Source: Bacteroidetes bacterium UBA7662
GTDB lineage: Bacteria; Bacteroidota; Bacteroidia; UBA7662
Length of the DNA: 64,000 nucleotides
Direction: 5' to 3'
NCBI GenBank assembly: GCA_002483345.1
Contig: DLHS01000014.1
Span: 1-64,000 of the forward strand
The translations under genes and the position numbers were made by a program. This document shows, in pieces, positions 43,726-52,841 of the stretch (positions are counted from its first letter, which is position 1; every line of letters begins with the position of its first letter). The notes under the pieces were generated by a model. It worked only from the letters and a program-made list of their open reading frames with translations, was not told where the DNA came from and searched no databases.

Positions 43726-46017
43726 TCAGTGCTTTTGAAGGTAGCTTACAGCATTGGCACGCTCTACCACCTCCCGGATAACCTCGTCAAGAACCTGCCC
43801 GGAATGCTGGAGTTTTTCGTAAAGGTCGGCTCGTTCTGCCTGCCCCGGATTGATTTCCAGCAGCTCAATCAAGCCCAGAATATTGGCCAGCGGTGCCCGT
43901 AATTTATGTGATTCAATCCAGGCAATTTCCATCAATTGTTCGTTTTGCTTCTGAATTCGGAGATCCTTTTCCATCTTCTCCGTTATGTCTTTCCCGTAAC
44001 AACCTATGCTGGTGATATGATTATGCTCACCCCGGATGGGATAAAAACTTACCTCATTGAAGTGGGTCCGACCCTTAATAACGCGCTCCATCACGATCCT
44101 GAAGGCCTCTCCCGTAAGTGCCCGCTGGTAAGCTGTTTCCCATTCCCGGTATTTGTCGGTATCCTGTCGTTCCAGTAAAACGAGCTGACCTTCCTCCGGC
44201 CTGAATCCAAAAAGCAATTTGAAACGGTTTTTAAAGGCCTCATTGGCTGTAATTAATTTCAGCTGGCGGTCAACTGACCAGATAGGGTCAGCGGTGTTGT
44301 TGATAAGGCCCTCCAGATTACGCTGCTCTTTTTCAAGAGCCTGCTGGAGCAGGTGATTTTCTGTCCTGTCAATAGAAAATACAGCCAGATCAGATTGAAC
44401 GGGATATATGGCCATCTCAAGCCATTTTTTCAGATGATGGTCGAAAATGCGTTCCTCAATTACTTTTCCGTTCTTCAGCGCTCTTTCAAACAGGGGTTGG
44501 TAAACAGTTTCATTCGTTTCAACAAACCACTGCCTGATAGGAGTGCCAATCAGTTCTTCCCTGCTCCGGCTCATCATTTTTTCAAACGATTTGTTTACCG
44601 CAGTTATGCGTAACTGATCGTCGAGGGAGTAAAAGGCATCATTCATTGTTTCCAGTATGGTATTGATCTGGTCGTTGATTTTACGGACATCTTCCTGACT
44701 GTGACGCAGCTCGGTAATATCTGTTGCAATCCCGTTGATCGTACGGGGCTGGCCTTTATCGTCACGTACCAGAACCGAACGGTCACGGAGATGACGGACA
44801 CTGCCATCGGCCCTGACAATGCGGTATTCTATTTCACCGGCACCTACCGACTTGATGTAGGAGGTATGTTCTGCCATCCTGGGCCTATCTTCCTTCGTTA
44901 TCATGTCGAACCAGAGCGCTGAATTCTCATAAAACTCCTCCGGGCTTCTTCCATAAATTTTCAGAACAGCCGCATTCAGGTAACGGATCTGGTAGGTCTG
45001 GGCATCTACCGACCATACCACATCGTTTACGGTGCGTAAAATGCTCTCCAATTGCTCCTTGTACGAACTGAGTTGTTCCAGGTACTGCAACTTGTCAGTG
45101 ACATCCTTTCCTACACCTTGTATTTCGATGATGTCATCCTCCGACCGAATAGCAATAAATTCCCATTCGGTAATCCTGTTCAGCGATGAGACCAGGGAAA
45201 GCTGAAGCAGGGTTGAATAATTTTTACCGGGACTGGCCACGCACTGCTTAAACAGGGCTGCAAGTTTTTTGACCTCCGGCGACTCAATCATGTTGTACAG
45301 ATTATCGGGTTGTTGTATGCCCTGTGAATTGCCAAAAAGTGTCAGAAATGCTTTGTTACGGAAGGAAAACCGTCCTTTAAGGTCCGTCCGGATGAGGTAA
45401 GTGGTTTGTGCTTCAATGAGGGAGTGTAAATACCGCTCGTTTTGATAAACCTGTTTGTGCAAGGTCTCATTCTGATTCCGCATCAAACGTTCTTCATTCA
45501 TATCAACCAGCAATAACAGCCAGCTGTTGGCACCGTGAAAGTTTGTTTCTCTCACATGTACCCGAAGGCTCAGACTTCTTCCGTCCTTGGCCCTGTGTTC
45601 CTGCACCTCACCCCAGGTGCTTTGTTTAAGGGATGACGGGCCATATTGGATGAACAAATTATGAAATGCCATACCGATGAGCTCTGTCCTGGTGTAGCCG
45701 TACAAAGCGGCTGCGGCATCATTGGCAGCTTCAATCGCTCCTGCATTGGTACACACAAGCATGGGATTCGGATTGTCATCGAAAAGGTGCCGGAATTCTT
45801 CGTCAGCCTTTTTTCTTATGTGGAATTGGGTTCGCAGGTAGGCGTAGAGAATGGCCGCGGTCACCATCACATATAAAAGGCCTTTTATGATATTGACCAT
45901 CAACTCCTGTTCCTCATGGTCGTAATAGGAACTGAGCCACCCTCCAAAAAGCGTATCACTCACCAATATCCAGGCGACACCGACGAATAAATAAGTAAGG
46001 GTAATTTTTTTGGCCAT
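43726..46017 (-). CDS. Five-PAS sensor protein ending in a DHp-like H-box, no ATPase domain
   Basis: A 763-residue protein with two N-terminal transmembrane helices (about 7-27 and 44-62) and about five PAS domains in a row (starting near 74, 195, 320, 450 and 575). The last 80 residues hold a HisKA-like helix pair with WIESHKLRAPLANILGLIELL, whose His would be the phosphoacceptor, but the protein stops before any HATPase_c domain. It may be phosphorylated in trans or act as a phosphotransfer or dimerization hub. It lies 72 bases before the TPR kinase on the same strand, which does have an ATPase domain; a partnership is possible but unproven. Confidence 0.85.
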   Translation of the reverse strand: MAKKITLTYLFVGVAWILVSDTLFGGWLSSYYDHEEQELMVNIIKGLLYVMVTAAILYAYLRTQFHIRKKADEEFRHLFDDNPNPMLVCTNAGAIEAANDAAAALYGYTRTELIGMAFHNLFIQYGPSSLKQSTWGEVQEHRAKDGRSLSLRVHVRETNFHGANSWLLLLVDMNEERLMRNQNETLHKQVYQNERYLHSLIEAQTTYLIRTDLKGRFSFRNKAFLTLFGNSQGIQQPDNLYNMIESPEVKKLAALFKQCVASPGKNYSTLLQLSLVSSLNRITEWEFIAIRSEDDIIEIQGVGKDVTDKLQYLEQLSSYKEQLESILRTVNDVVWSVDAQTYQIRYLNAAVLKIYGRSPEEFYENSALWFDMITKEDRPRMAEHTSYIKSVGAGEIEYRIVRADGSVRHLRDRSVLVRDDKGQPRTINGIATDITELRHSQEDVRKINDQINTILETMNDAFYSLDDQLRITAVNKSFEKMMSRSREELIGTPIRQWFVETNETVYQPLFERALKNGKVIEERIFDHHLKKWLEMAIYPVQSDLAVFSIDRTENHLLQQALEKEQRNLEGLINNTADPIWSVDRQLKLITANEAFKNRFKLLFGFRPEEGQLVLLERQDTDKYREWETAYQRALTGEAFRIVMERVIKGRTHFNEVSFYPIRGEHNHITSIGCYGKDITEKMEKDLRIQKQNEQLMEIAWIESHKLRAPLANILGLIELLEINPGQAERADLYEKLQHSGQVLDEVIREVVERANAVSYLQKH

Positions 46018-46107
46018 TACGGGTTTCTACTTATTTAGAAATCAAACAGCGGGAACGACATAACTGCTTTCGAATGTACAAGATAAAATGCAAATAGCAG
46101 ATAAGAA

Positions 46108-47013
46108 CTACATCTCTTTTAGAACATGTTTGATAATTAAGCGATCATCCCCTGCCGACCATAAATGACTGTATTTTGAATCCCAGTATAAACGATTAAC
46201 GCTGTGACTGTGGGCCAATCCCGGAAACTTCTCGTAATCAACCACTTTTTTGAGTTCCAGGCTGCTGCTGTCCCATAGTTTAATGCTTTTATCTCTTCCT
46301 GCACTGGCTATCAGCCCGTATTCCGGTATTTCAATGAGGTGATTGATAGTGAAAAGATGGGCTGGTATCCTTTCGATTAATTTACCGGAGGCAACTTCCC
46401 ACACATGCAAATGGGCGTCGCGGCTACCGCTCAGCAGGTATTTACCCTCTTTTAGAAACAGGAGAGAAAAAACGGAGTTTTCATGGCCTTCAAGCCTGTT
46501 TATTTCTTTTAAATCGTCGTTAAAAAGCCGGATGTGATGATCCGAGTAACCGGCAGCAATCAGTCCACCCGAAAGTGCAAGGGCTCTCAGCGGTGCATTT
46601 TCCTGATGCCGGATATTGGTCAGCTCGGCGGATTCACCATCGGTCTGCCAGCGTAACAAACGGCCGTCGGCATGACCTGAAAGCCAACCTTGTTCGTAAG
46701 CAGCCAGGGTAAAAACCGCCTGTTCATTCCAGCGGTATAATTTTATTTCTTTATTAAGCGCCAGATCTACCCAGTGCAGACCGCCTTCAAGGGTTCCGAT
46801 CAGCAAAAACTGCCCCAGCCGAAGCATACAATAAACCGTGGCAGGCACCTTCACCACCAACCGGGCATCTCCTTCAGAACGTTTATCCCAACGGGCAATC
46901 AACCCATCTCCACCGGCCGAAAGCAGGCAGTCTTCTTCCAGGTCGTCACAAAAGGCATACAGACTATCGCGGTGACCTTTAAATCTGAAAACTGGCTGAA
47001 AAGTTAAAGGCAT
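46108..47013 (-). CDS. WD40 repeat protein
   Basis: A 301-residue beta-propeller built of WD40 repeats: GHRDSLYAF ... LIARWDKR, GHADGRLLRWQ, GHENSVFSL ... HVWEV, and IASAGRDKSIKLWDS are the clearest of about seven blades. There is no signal peptide or other domain, so it is probably a cytoplasmic scaffold; partners are unknown. ATG 47013 is chosen because upstream in-frame codons run into the promoter region of the divergent phosphopantetheinyl transferase gene (starts 45 bases apart). Confidence 0.88.
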   Translation of the reverse strand: MPLTFQPVFRFKGHRDSLYAFCDDLEEDCLLSAGGDGLIARWDKRSEGDARLVVKVPATVYCMLRLGQFLLIGTLEGGLHWVDLALNKEIKLYRWNEQAVFTLAAYEQGWLSGHADGRLLRWQTDGESAELTNIRHQENAPLRALALSGGLIAAGYSDHHIRLFNDDLKEINRLEGHENSVFSLLFLKEGKYLLSGSRDAHLHVWEVASGKLIERIPAHLFTINHLIEIPEYGLIASAGRDKSIKLWDSSSLELKKVVDYEKFPGLAHSHSVNRLYWDSKYSHLWSAGDDRLIIKHVLKEM

Positions 47014-47057
47014 AATTATGTTTGTAAAACTACGTACAATTCCCATATTGCAACCGT

Positions 47058-47693
47058 ATGCCATTTAAACACACTACTACTTTCGAGCCCAATGGTGAAC
47101 TTATTTTGTGGGAGGTCACCGAAAATGTGCGTTGGTTTTATGAGCGTATGACGCTTTCAAAGAGCCTTGAGAACGATTTCAGAAACATACGGGCCGATGT
47201 TATCCGCCGGCAATGGATTGCAAGTCGGTTTATATTGCAACAACTGGCACGCACTGTAGTGCTCGAAGTTGAAAAAGACAGTTTCGGGAAACCACATCTG
47301 GTCAACGACCATCGCTTCATCAGCCTGAGTCATTGTGATGGTTATGCTGCGGCCCTCGCCTCTGATGCATCGGTAGGTATTGATGTGGAAAGGGTATCGG
47401 ATCGCGTTCAAAAAGTTAAAAACCGATTTCTGAATCCTTCAGAAATGGCCATTACAGGAGAAAGTGATGCCCAGCTCATGCTGGCCTGGAGTGCCAAGGA
47501 AGCCGTTTATAAGTTGTATGGTCAAAAGGAGCTTGTTTTCAAAGAACATATGCTCATTACAGGATTGGATACGGCTGAGCAACAGCTCGAAATACATCTC
47601 AGGAAAGGGGCAATTTCCGGAAAACTGAAAATAGATTATTGCTTTTTTGGGGAGCTGGTACTAAGCTGGGTGGTAGCACCGGTTAACGGGTAA
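47058..47693 (+). CDS. 4'-phosphopantetheinyl transferase superfamily protein
   Basis: A 211-residue Sfp/HetI-type enzyme that would transfer phosphopantetheine from CoA to carrier proteins. The magnesium site is VGIDVER (Asp and Glu), with the second motif LAWSAKEAVYKLYG (W-x-x-K-E-A-x-x-K). The preceding FISLSHCDGYAAALA contains the conserved S-H. Target unknown, possibly acyl carrier protein. It overlaps the convergent dnaG 3' end by 11 bases. Confidence 0.9.
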   Translation: MPFKHTTTFEPNGELILWEVTENVRWFYERMTLSKSLENDFRNIRADVIRRQWIASRFILQQLARTVVLEVEKDSFGKPHLVNDHRFISLSHCDGYAAALASDASVGIDVERVSDRVQKVKNRFLNPSEMAITGESDAQLMLAWSAKEAVYKLYGQKELVFKEHMLITGLDTAEQQLEIHLRKGAISGKLKIDYCFFGELVLSWVVAPVNG

Positions 47694-49596
47694 TGACAGT
47701 GCCCAGTTGCTGGGCCAATTGAATTTTAAATTTCTCAAGCTCCAGGTGATCGGCGATTAACTGATCCAGTTCTTCAGGGGTAGCTTCCTTAATTTTCTGC
47801 TGACTTTCCTGCAACAAACGGTGTATTTTTTTGATGTTGATGCGGTTTACAGATGAAACAACATCCAGGGCTACATTATCTTCCAGTTTCACGATGAAAA
47901 TATCGTGTTTCTTCCAGTTTTCACTGATTTCATAGTGTTTTCCATAAATATCCACTGCTGCTGCGGATATCTCCTTGTCGGTATGATTGATTAACTGGTG
48001 TATGTCAGGAACGGCCTGATATTGCGTCCAGCCTTCGTGGTAGATGCGGAATATTTTTTCGAAAACAGGATTATCCCACCCAATTTCATCCAGTGATTCT
48101 GTGATATAAGCGATTACAGGCCTTTCTGTATCCGACATGAGGTTGGTAGCGTATAACAGAAGCAATCGAATAATATCCGCTTCCTGAGGGGCGTCGTTCA
48201 GGACAGGTGCCTGGGCGGCTTCCATGGTCTGGAAGTTCTGCTGCATACTTTCTGCTGCAGCCCGGTCGTCAGGCGATATCTTTTTAAGCTTGTTGAGACG
48301 TTGCCTGTTTACCTCGCTGATCAGGGTTTGTTCGTCGAGATGCAGGAGGGAAGCGGTATGGGTGCTGTAGGTAGCGCGCAGGATGGGGTCGCTGACCCTT
48401 GAAATGCTGTCAGCAATGTCGTGGATAGCCTCTGCCCGTTGCACGGGGTCGTTTTCGGTGCCATGGAAGAGCAAGTCGGCTTTGAAGTGGATGAAATCCT
48501 TGACTTCATCTCTTAGGTAATCCTGAAAACCTTCCGGGCCAAGTTTGCGGCTCTGTGAATCCGGGTCTTCCCCGTCTGGCATCAGCACTACCCTGACATT
48601 GAGGTCGTGCTCCAGCAAGATGTCAATACCCCGCAACGAGGCTTTGATACCCGCGGCATCGCCATCGTACAATACTGTTACATTTTTGCTGAAACGGCGG
48701 ATAAGCCGGGCCTGTTCCTGTGTAAGCGAGGTACCGGAACTGGCCACCACGTTCTCCACGCCAGCCTGGTTCAGACTGATGACATCGGTATAACCCTCTA
48801 CCAGAAAGGTGTTTTCTGCCTTCTGAATCGCTTTTTTGGCCTGAAACAGGCCGTAGAGCGTTTCGCTTTTTTTGTACAGCAGGGTTTCCGGCGAATTGAG
48901 GTATTTCGCTTCTTTTTTGTCGTTTTTCAGCGTACGGCCACCGAAGCCAACCACCTTGCCACTGAGGTTGTAAAATGGAAACAGTACCCTGCCGCGGAAA
49001 CGATCGGCCAGACCACCTCTTTCCCGTTCACTGGCCAGACCGGCAGCTACAATTTCTGCATCCGTATAACCACTGTTTCTGGCGAAATCGCTGAAAGCAG
49101 TCAGGTTATCAGGGGCGTAACTCAGGCCGAAAAGCTGAATGCTTTGGTCGGTAATACCTCTTTCGCGGAAATAACTCAGGCCGATGGCCTGCCCGTCGTC
49201 GCTTTGCAGGTATTGCACAAAGTAGCTCTGCGCAAAGGCATGCAGCTGGTACAGCCGGTCGCGCTCGCTGAGCACCTGCTGCTGTTCGGGGGTAGGTTGA
49301 CTTAAATCTTCCTCTACTTCAATGTTGTAACGCTGAGCCAACGCCCTGATGGCATCGGGATAACTCAGGTGCTCATGGGCCATCAGAAAGCCCACGCTGT
49401 TGCCCGCTTCGCCGCAACCAAAACACTTGTACATACCCCGGGTAGGGTTTACATTGAAGGAAGGCGTTTTTTCGTTGTGGAAAGGGCAGAGGCCCAGGTA
49501 ATTGATGCCGCGTTTTTTGAGGGTCACAAAATCGCCTACCACCTCCTCAATCCGGGCGGATTCCATAACACGGTCGATGGTAGAGCGGCTGATCAT
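47683..49596 (-). CDS. dnaG: DNA primase
   Basis: A 637-residue replication primase. The N-terminal CHC2 zinc finger reads CPFHNEKTPSF then YKCFGCG. A Toprim domain follows with LVEGYTDVISL and LYDGDAAGIKA, preceded by the core YLNSPETLLYKKSETLYG. The C-terminal 200 residues would be the DnaB-interacting domain, less conserved. ATG 49596 (MISRSTIDRVMESARIEEVV) is chosen; thirty further in-frame residues upstream do not match the family. Confidence 0.95.
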   Translation of the reverse strand: MISRSTIDRVMESARIEEVVGDFVTLKKRGINYLGLCPFHNEKTPSFNVNPTRGMYKCFGCGEAGNSVGFLMAHEHLSYPDAIRALAQRYNIEVEEDLSQPTPEQQQVLSERDRLYQLHAFAQSYFVQYLQSDDGQAIGLSYFRERGITDQSIQLFGLSYAPDNLTAFSDFARNSGYTDAEIVAAGLASERERGGLADRFRGRVLFPFYNLSGKVVGFGGRTLKNDKKEAKYLNSPETLLYKKSETLYGLFQAKKAIQKAENTFLVEGYTDVISLNQAGVENVVASSGTSLTQEQARLIRRFSKNVTVLYDGDAAGIKASLRGIDILLEHDLNVRVVLMPDGEDPDSQSRKLGPEGFQDYLRDEVKDFIHFKADLLFHGTENDPVQRAEAIHDIADSISRVSDPILRATYSTHTASLLHLDEQTLISEVNRQRLNKLKKISPDDRAAAESMQQNFQTMEAAQAPVLNDAPQEADIIRLLLLYATNLMSDTERPVIAYITESLDEIGWDNPVFEKIFRIYHEGWTQYQAVPDIHQLINHTDKEISAAAVDIYGKHYEISENWKKHDIFIVKLEDNVALDVVSSVNRINIKKIHRLLQESQQKIKEATPEELDQLIADHLELEKFKIQLAQQLGTVITR

Positions 49597-49722
49597 TGTT
49601 TTGGCTTCTCCTGGCTTCTTTTTGAAGGAAGAAGTCCAGCCTTCAAAAATGCAACAAAGCAGCCGAATTCTGAAACGCGATTGCATAGCATTTCTGATGG
49701 CTCAAACGCAACGCTTTCAGCT

Positions 49723-49730
49723 TAACTTTG
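49723..49730 (+). promoter_or_regulatory. -7 promoter box of the Cys/Met PLP enzyme gene
   Basis: TAACTTTG, a perfect TAnnTTTG match, 43 nt before the ATG at 49774. Confidence 0.6.
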
Positions 49731-49773
49731 TGGCGCTTCCGGCTGTTCAACCGGAAATACAATCGTTCAATCC

Positions 49774-50919
49774 ATGAAATTCGGAACCAAAGCCATCCAC
49801 GCGGGCGTACACCCCGACCCATCTACCGGTGCTATCATGACACCGATTTATCAAACTTCCACCTACGTGCAGGAATCGCCGGGTAACCACAAGGGTTATG
49901 CTTATGCCAGGGGAAAAAACCCGACCCGTACCCAGTTGGAGGCCAATATCGCGGCTTTGGAAAATGCGAAACACGGACTCTGCTTCTCCAGCGGCATGGG
50001 CGCCATCGACGCGGTGATGAAAATGCTGAAACCTGGAGATGAGGTGGTTACCGGCGATGATATTTACGGAGGTTCCTACCGCATTTTTACCAAGGTATAT
50101 GCCGATTTCGGCATCAAATTTCACTTCATCGACCTGTATGATGCTACCCAGGTTAAAAAATACCTGAACGAAAACACCAAACTGATCTGGGTGGAAACCC
50201 CCACCAACCCGACCATGAAAATCGTGGATATCGCCGCCATCTCGGCCATAGCCAAAAGTGCCGGGGTGATGTTTGCCGTCGATAATACTTTTGCTTCTCC
50301 TTACTTACAGAACCCACTTGACCTGGGAGCCGACCTGGTGATGCACTCTGCCACCAAATACCTCGGGGGCCACAGCGATGTGGTGATGGGAGCCCTGTGT
50401 ACCAACGATACCGCCATTCACGAAAAACTGGCTTTTATCCTCAACAGTTGTGGCGCCAATCCCGGTCCGCAGGACTGTTTTCTGGTATTGCGGGGTATCA
50501 AAACCCTGCACTTGCGCATGAAAGCCCATTGTGAAAACGGCCGTGCGGTTGCCCATTATTTGAGGCAACACCCCAAAGTAGGGCTCGTCAACTGGCCGGG
50601 TTTCGAAGATCATCCCGGCTACGCCATCGCCAAAAAACAAATGCGCGACTTTGGTGGTATGCTCTCATTCACGCTGAAAAGCGGAAATTACGATGCCGCC
50701 ATGACCCTGGCTTCTTCGATGGAGATTTTCAGTCTGGCCGAATCGCTGGGTGGTGTAGAATCCCTCATCGGTCACCCCGCCAGCATGACGCATGCCAGCA
50801 TACCCCGCGAAGAACGGCTGAAAGCCGGTGTAGAAGACGGTTTGCTACGGCTCAGCATCGGCGTGGAAGATGTGGAAGACCTGATTGCGGATCTGGAGCA
50901 GGCTTTGGCGAAGGTTTGA
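49774..50919 (+). CDS. Cystathionine gamma-synthase/gamma-lyase family PLP enzyme
   Basis: A 381-residue Cys/Met metabolism PLP-dependent enzyme. The start FGTKAIHAGVHPDPSTGA, the YARGKNPTRTQLE cofactor-phosphate region, FSSGMGAIDA, the DNTFASPYLQNP Asp and the PLP lysine in MHSATKYLGGHSD are all present. Gamma-synthase and gamma-lyase cannot be separated with confidence by eye, so transsulfuration in either direction is possible. The next gene starts 62 bases downstream. Confidence 0.92.
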   Translation: MKFGTKAIHAGVHPDPSTGAIMTPIYQTSTYVQESPGNHKGYAYARGKNPTRTQLEANIAALENAKHGLCFSSGMGAIDAVMKMLKPGDEVVTGDDIYGGSYRIFTKVYADFGIKFHFIDLYDATQVKKYLNENTKLIWVETPTNPTMKIVDIAAISAIAKSAGVMFAVDNTFASPYLQNPLDLGADLVMHSATKYLGGHSDVVMGALCTNDTAIHEKLAFILNSCGANPGPQDCFLVLRGIKTLHLRMKAHCENGRAVAHYLRQHPKVGLVNWPGFEDHPGYAIAKKQMRDFGGMLSFTLKSGNYDAAMTLASSMEIFSLAESLGGVESLIGHPASMTHASIPREERLKAGVEDGLLRLSIGVEDVEDLIADLEQALAKV

Positions 50920-50981
50920 TTTCAGGTCAGTATGGGTTTAAATCAATACATAAAAGGGGTTTTCAAGCAAGTCGTCTTCTT

Positions 50982-51770
50982 ATGATAAATCCTGTCTACG
51001 ACCGCATCGGAACCACCTATAACGCTACCCGCAGGGCGGATCCGTACATAGCGTCAAGGGTTACGGCTCTGCTGCAGCCGGAGACCGGTAAGTTGTACCT
51101 TGATATGGGCTGCGGTACCGGCAATTATATGCACTATCTCACCGAAAGAGGATTCCTTTTTTACGGGATTGATCCATCCGGTACCATGCTGGATGTCGCC
51201 CGGGTAAAGTGCCCCGGCAGCCGTTTCATAAAAGGGGAGGCTGAAAATATCCCGTTGGAGGACAGTCATTTTGACGGAGCTATTGCCCTGTTTACTTTCC
51301 ATCACTGGCATGACAAACCATCAGGGTTGAACGAACTTTTCAGGGTGCTGAAGCCGGGGTGCCGGCTTGTTTTCCTGAGCTTCACCGCAGAACAGATGGA
51401 TGGCTACTGGCTGAAGCATTATTTTCCCGAAATGATAAAACGCTCAGGCGAACTGGTTCCCGATCAGGATACCATGCGCGATATGCTGCATCAGGCCGGT
51501 TTTTCGGCGGTAGAAACGGAAAAGTACTTTGTTCAGGAAGATTTGCAGGATCATTTTCTCTATTCGAATAAATTCCGGCCGGAGCAATATCTCAACCCGG
51601 AAATCAGGAAGGGCATTTCCTCTTTTGCAGCTTTTTCAACCCCCGACGAGCTTGAACAGGGGTTAAAAAGGCTTGAAACCGATATTCAGGAAGGGGCCAT
51701 ACAGGAGGTAATCAAAAACTATAACAATGAAAACGGGGACTATTTGTTTTATGTGGTCAGTAAAGCATGA
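50982..51770 (+). CDS. Class I SAM-dependent methyltransferase
   Basis: A 262-residue methyltransferase with SAM motif I LDMGCGTGNYM (about residue 38), YGIDPSGTML (motif II) and LKPGCRLVFLSF (motif after strand 5). The start INPVYDRIGTTYNATRRADPYIA resembles UbiE/COQ5-like small-molecule methyltransferases. Substrate unknown. A longer open frame reaches back to overlap the preceding stop, but the ATG at 50982 begins the recognisable family sequence. Confidence 0.85.
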   Translation: MINPVYDRIGTTYNATRRADPYIASRVTALLQPETGKLYLDMGCGTGNYMHYLTERGFLFYGIDPSGTMLDVARVKCPGSRFIKGEAENIPLEDSHFDGAIALFTFHHWHDKPSGLNELFRVLKPGCRLVFLSFTAEQMDGYWLKHYFPEMIKRSGELVPDQDTMRDMLHQAGFSAVETEKYFVQEDLQDHFLYSNKFRPEQYLNPEIRKGISSFAAFSTPDELEQGLKRLETDIQEGAIQEVIKNYNNENGDYLFYVVSKA

Positions 51771-51851
51771 AATTCATCAAGCCCGGCGGTTGGGGGTAAT
51801 ACCAGCCATGTTTATAAGCCAAATTAATCAGTCCCAATACAATTGTAGCGA

Positions 51852-52349
51852 ATGGAACTAGCGTTCAGGCCCATGAAAACAGCTGATTGGAATACGGTCG
51901 CTGAAATATACAAACAGGGTATAGAGACAGGAAATGCCACCTTTCAACAGGAAATCCCTGAATGGGAAGTGTGGGACAAAGGGCACCTGACTTCCTGCCG
52001 GCTTGTGGCCATGGTTGAAGATGAAATAATAGCCTGGGCTGCTTTGTCACCTGTGTCGTCACGCCAGGTTTATAGTGGAGTGGCCGAAGTGAGTATTTAT
52101 GTGAACAATATGTTCCGTGGGCAAAAAGTCGGAACACAACTTATGAAAAAACTGATTGAAGAAAGTGAAAATACTGGTTTCTGGACGTTGCAGGCTGGTA
52201 TTTTCCCTGAAAATGAATCAAGTTTAAGGATACATGCCTCGCTTGGGTTCAGGGTTATAGGTTACAGAGAAAAAGTGGGCAAAATGAACGATGTATGGCG
52301 GGATACTATTTTGCTGGAACGCAGAAGCAAAAGAGTTGGGATTGGCTAA
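51852..52349 (+). CDS. GNAT N-acetyltransferase (phosphinothricin-acetyltransferase-like)
   Basis: A 165-residue GNAT protein. FRPMKTADWNTVAEIYKQGIETGNATF at the start and the acetyl-CoA loop RGQKVGTQLMKKLIEE, then FPENESSLRIHASLGFRVIGYREK, match the PAT/YncA subgroup, which acetylates methionine derivatives and related amines. It is convergent with the Kazal lipoprotein gene, overlapping by four bases. Confidence 0.9.
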   Translation: MELAFRPMKTADWNTVAEIYKQGIETGNATFQQEIPEWEVWDKGHLTSCRLVAMVEDEIIAWAALSPVSSRQVYSGVAEVSIYVNNMFRGQKVGTQLMKKLIEESENTGFWTLQAGIFPENESSLRIHASLGFRVIGYREKVGKMNDVWRDTILLERRSKRVGIG

Positions 52350-52750
52350 GGCAACACATCCAGCAGATCAAGCTGAGGTAAACCCTGGCTCAATCCGCAT
52401 TGATAATATTCGAGGCGGTTACGGAATTGCAGCCGCACCACCCTGTCGGCCTGTTTCAGCGAATCGGGCAGCCCGTAAATGTGGTAGGTGACGCCTGATT
52501 TTTCGGCAGCCCAGCCACAACCATCTACCGAAGGGTCTCCCAGATCTACGATGATAAATACACCGGTTTCCGGGCAGGATCCAGCCGTATAACTGATGTT
52601 TTTACAATCAGCTTCGCAGGAATTGCTGTAGGTTACACCATCGGAACCGCAGACAGGAGCATAGATAGCAGGACAAACACATTCGTCTTTTTGACGGCAG
52701 GCCTGTAAGGCAATCAGCACGAAACATGCGAGCAACAAGGGTGTTTTCAT
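52346..52750 (-). CDS. Lipoprotein with Kazal-type protease-inhibitor domain
   Basis: A 134-residue lipoprotein. The signal MKTPLLLACFVLIALQAC ends in a lipobox (L-Q-A-C, Cys18). Residues about 24-59 form a Kazal domain with the six-Cys pattern: C-V-C-P, PVCGSDGVTYSNSC, C-K and a final C. The remaining 70 residues are not a known domain to me but have two more Cys. Kazal domains typically inhibit serine proteases; bacterial ones exist. An outer-surface anti-protease role is inference. Confidence 0.85.
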   Translation of the reverse strand: MKTPLLLACFVLIALQACRQKDECVCPAIYAPVCGSDGVTYSNSCEADCKNISYTAGSCPETGVFIIVDLGDPSVDGCGWAAEKSGVTYHIYGLPDSLKQADRVVRLQFRNRLEYYQCGLSQGLPQLDLLDVLP

Positions 52751-52841
52751 ACAACTAATTTAAGCAATGGAGGCATACACGCTGCCGGAACCACCATTAA
52801 TTATTAGCAACGTGCCAGGGGCTTCCTTATTTTAGCCGGTC

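Noticed and set aside
49597..49773. SAM riboswitch upstream of the Cys/Met enzyme
   Set aside because: No recognisable riboswitch stems; only a promoter box is seen.
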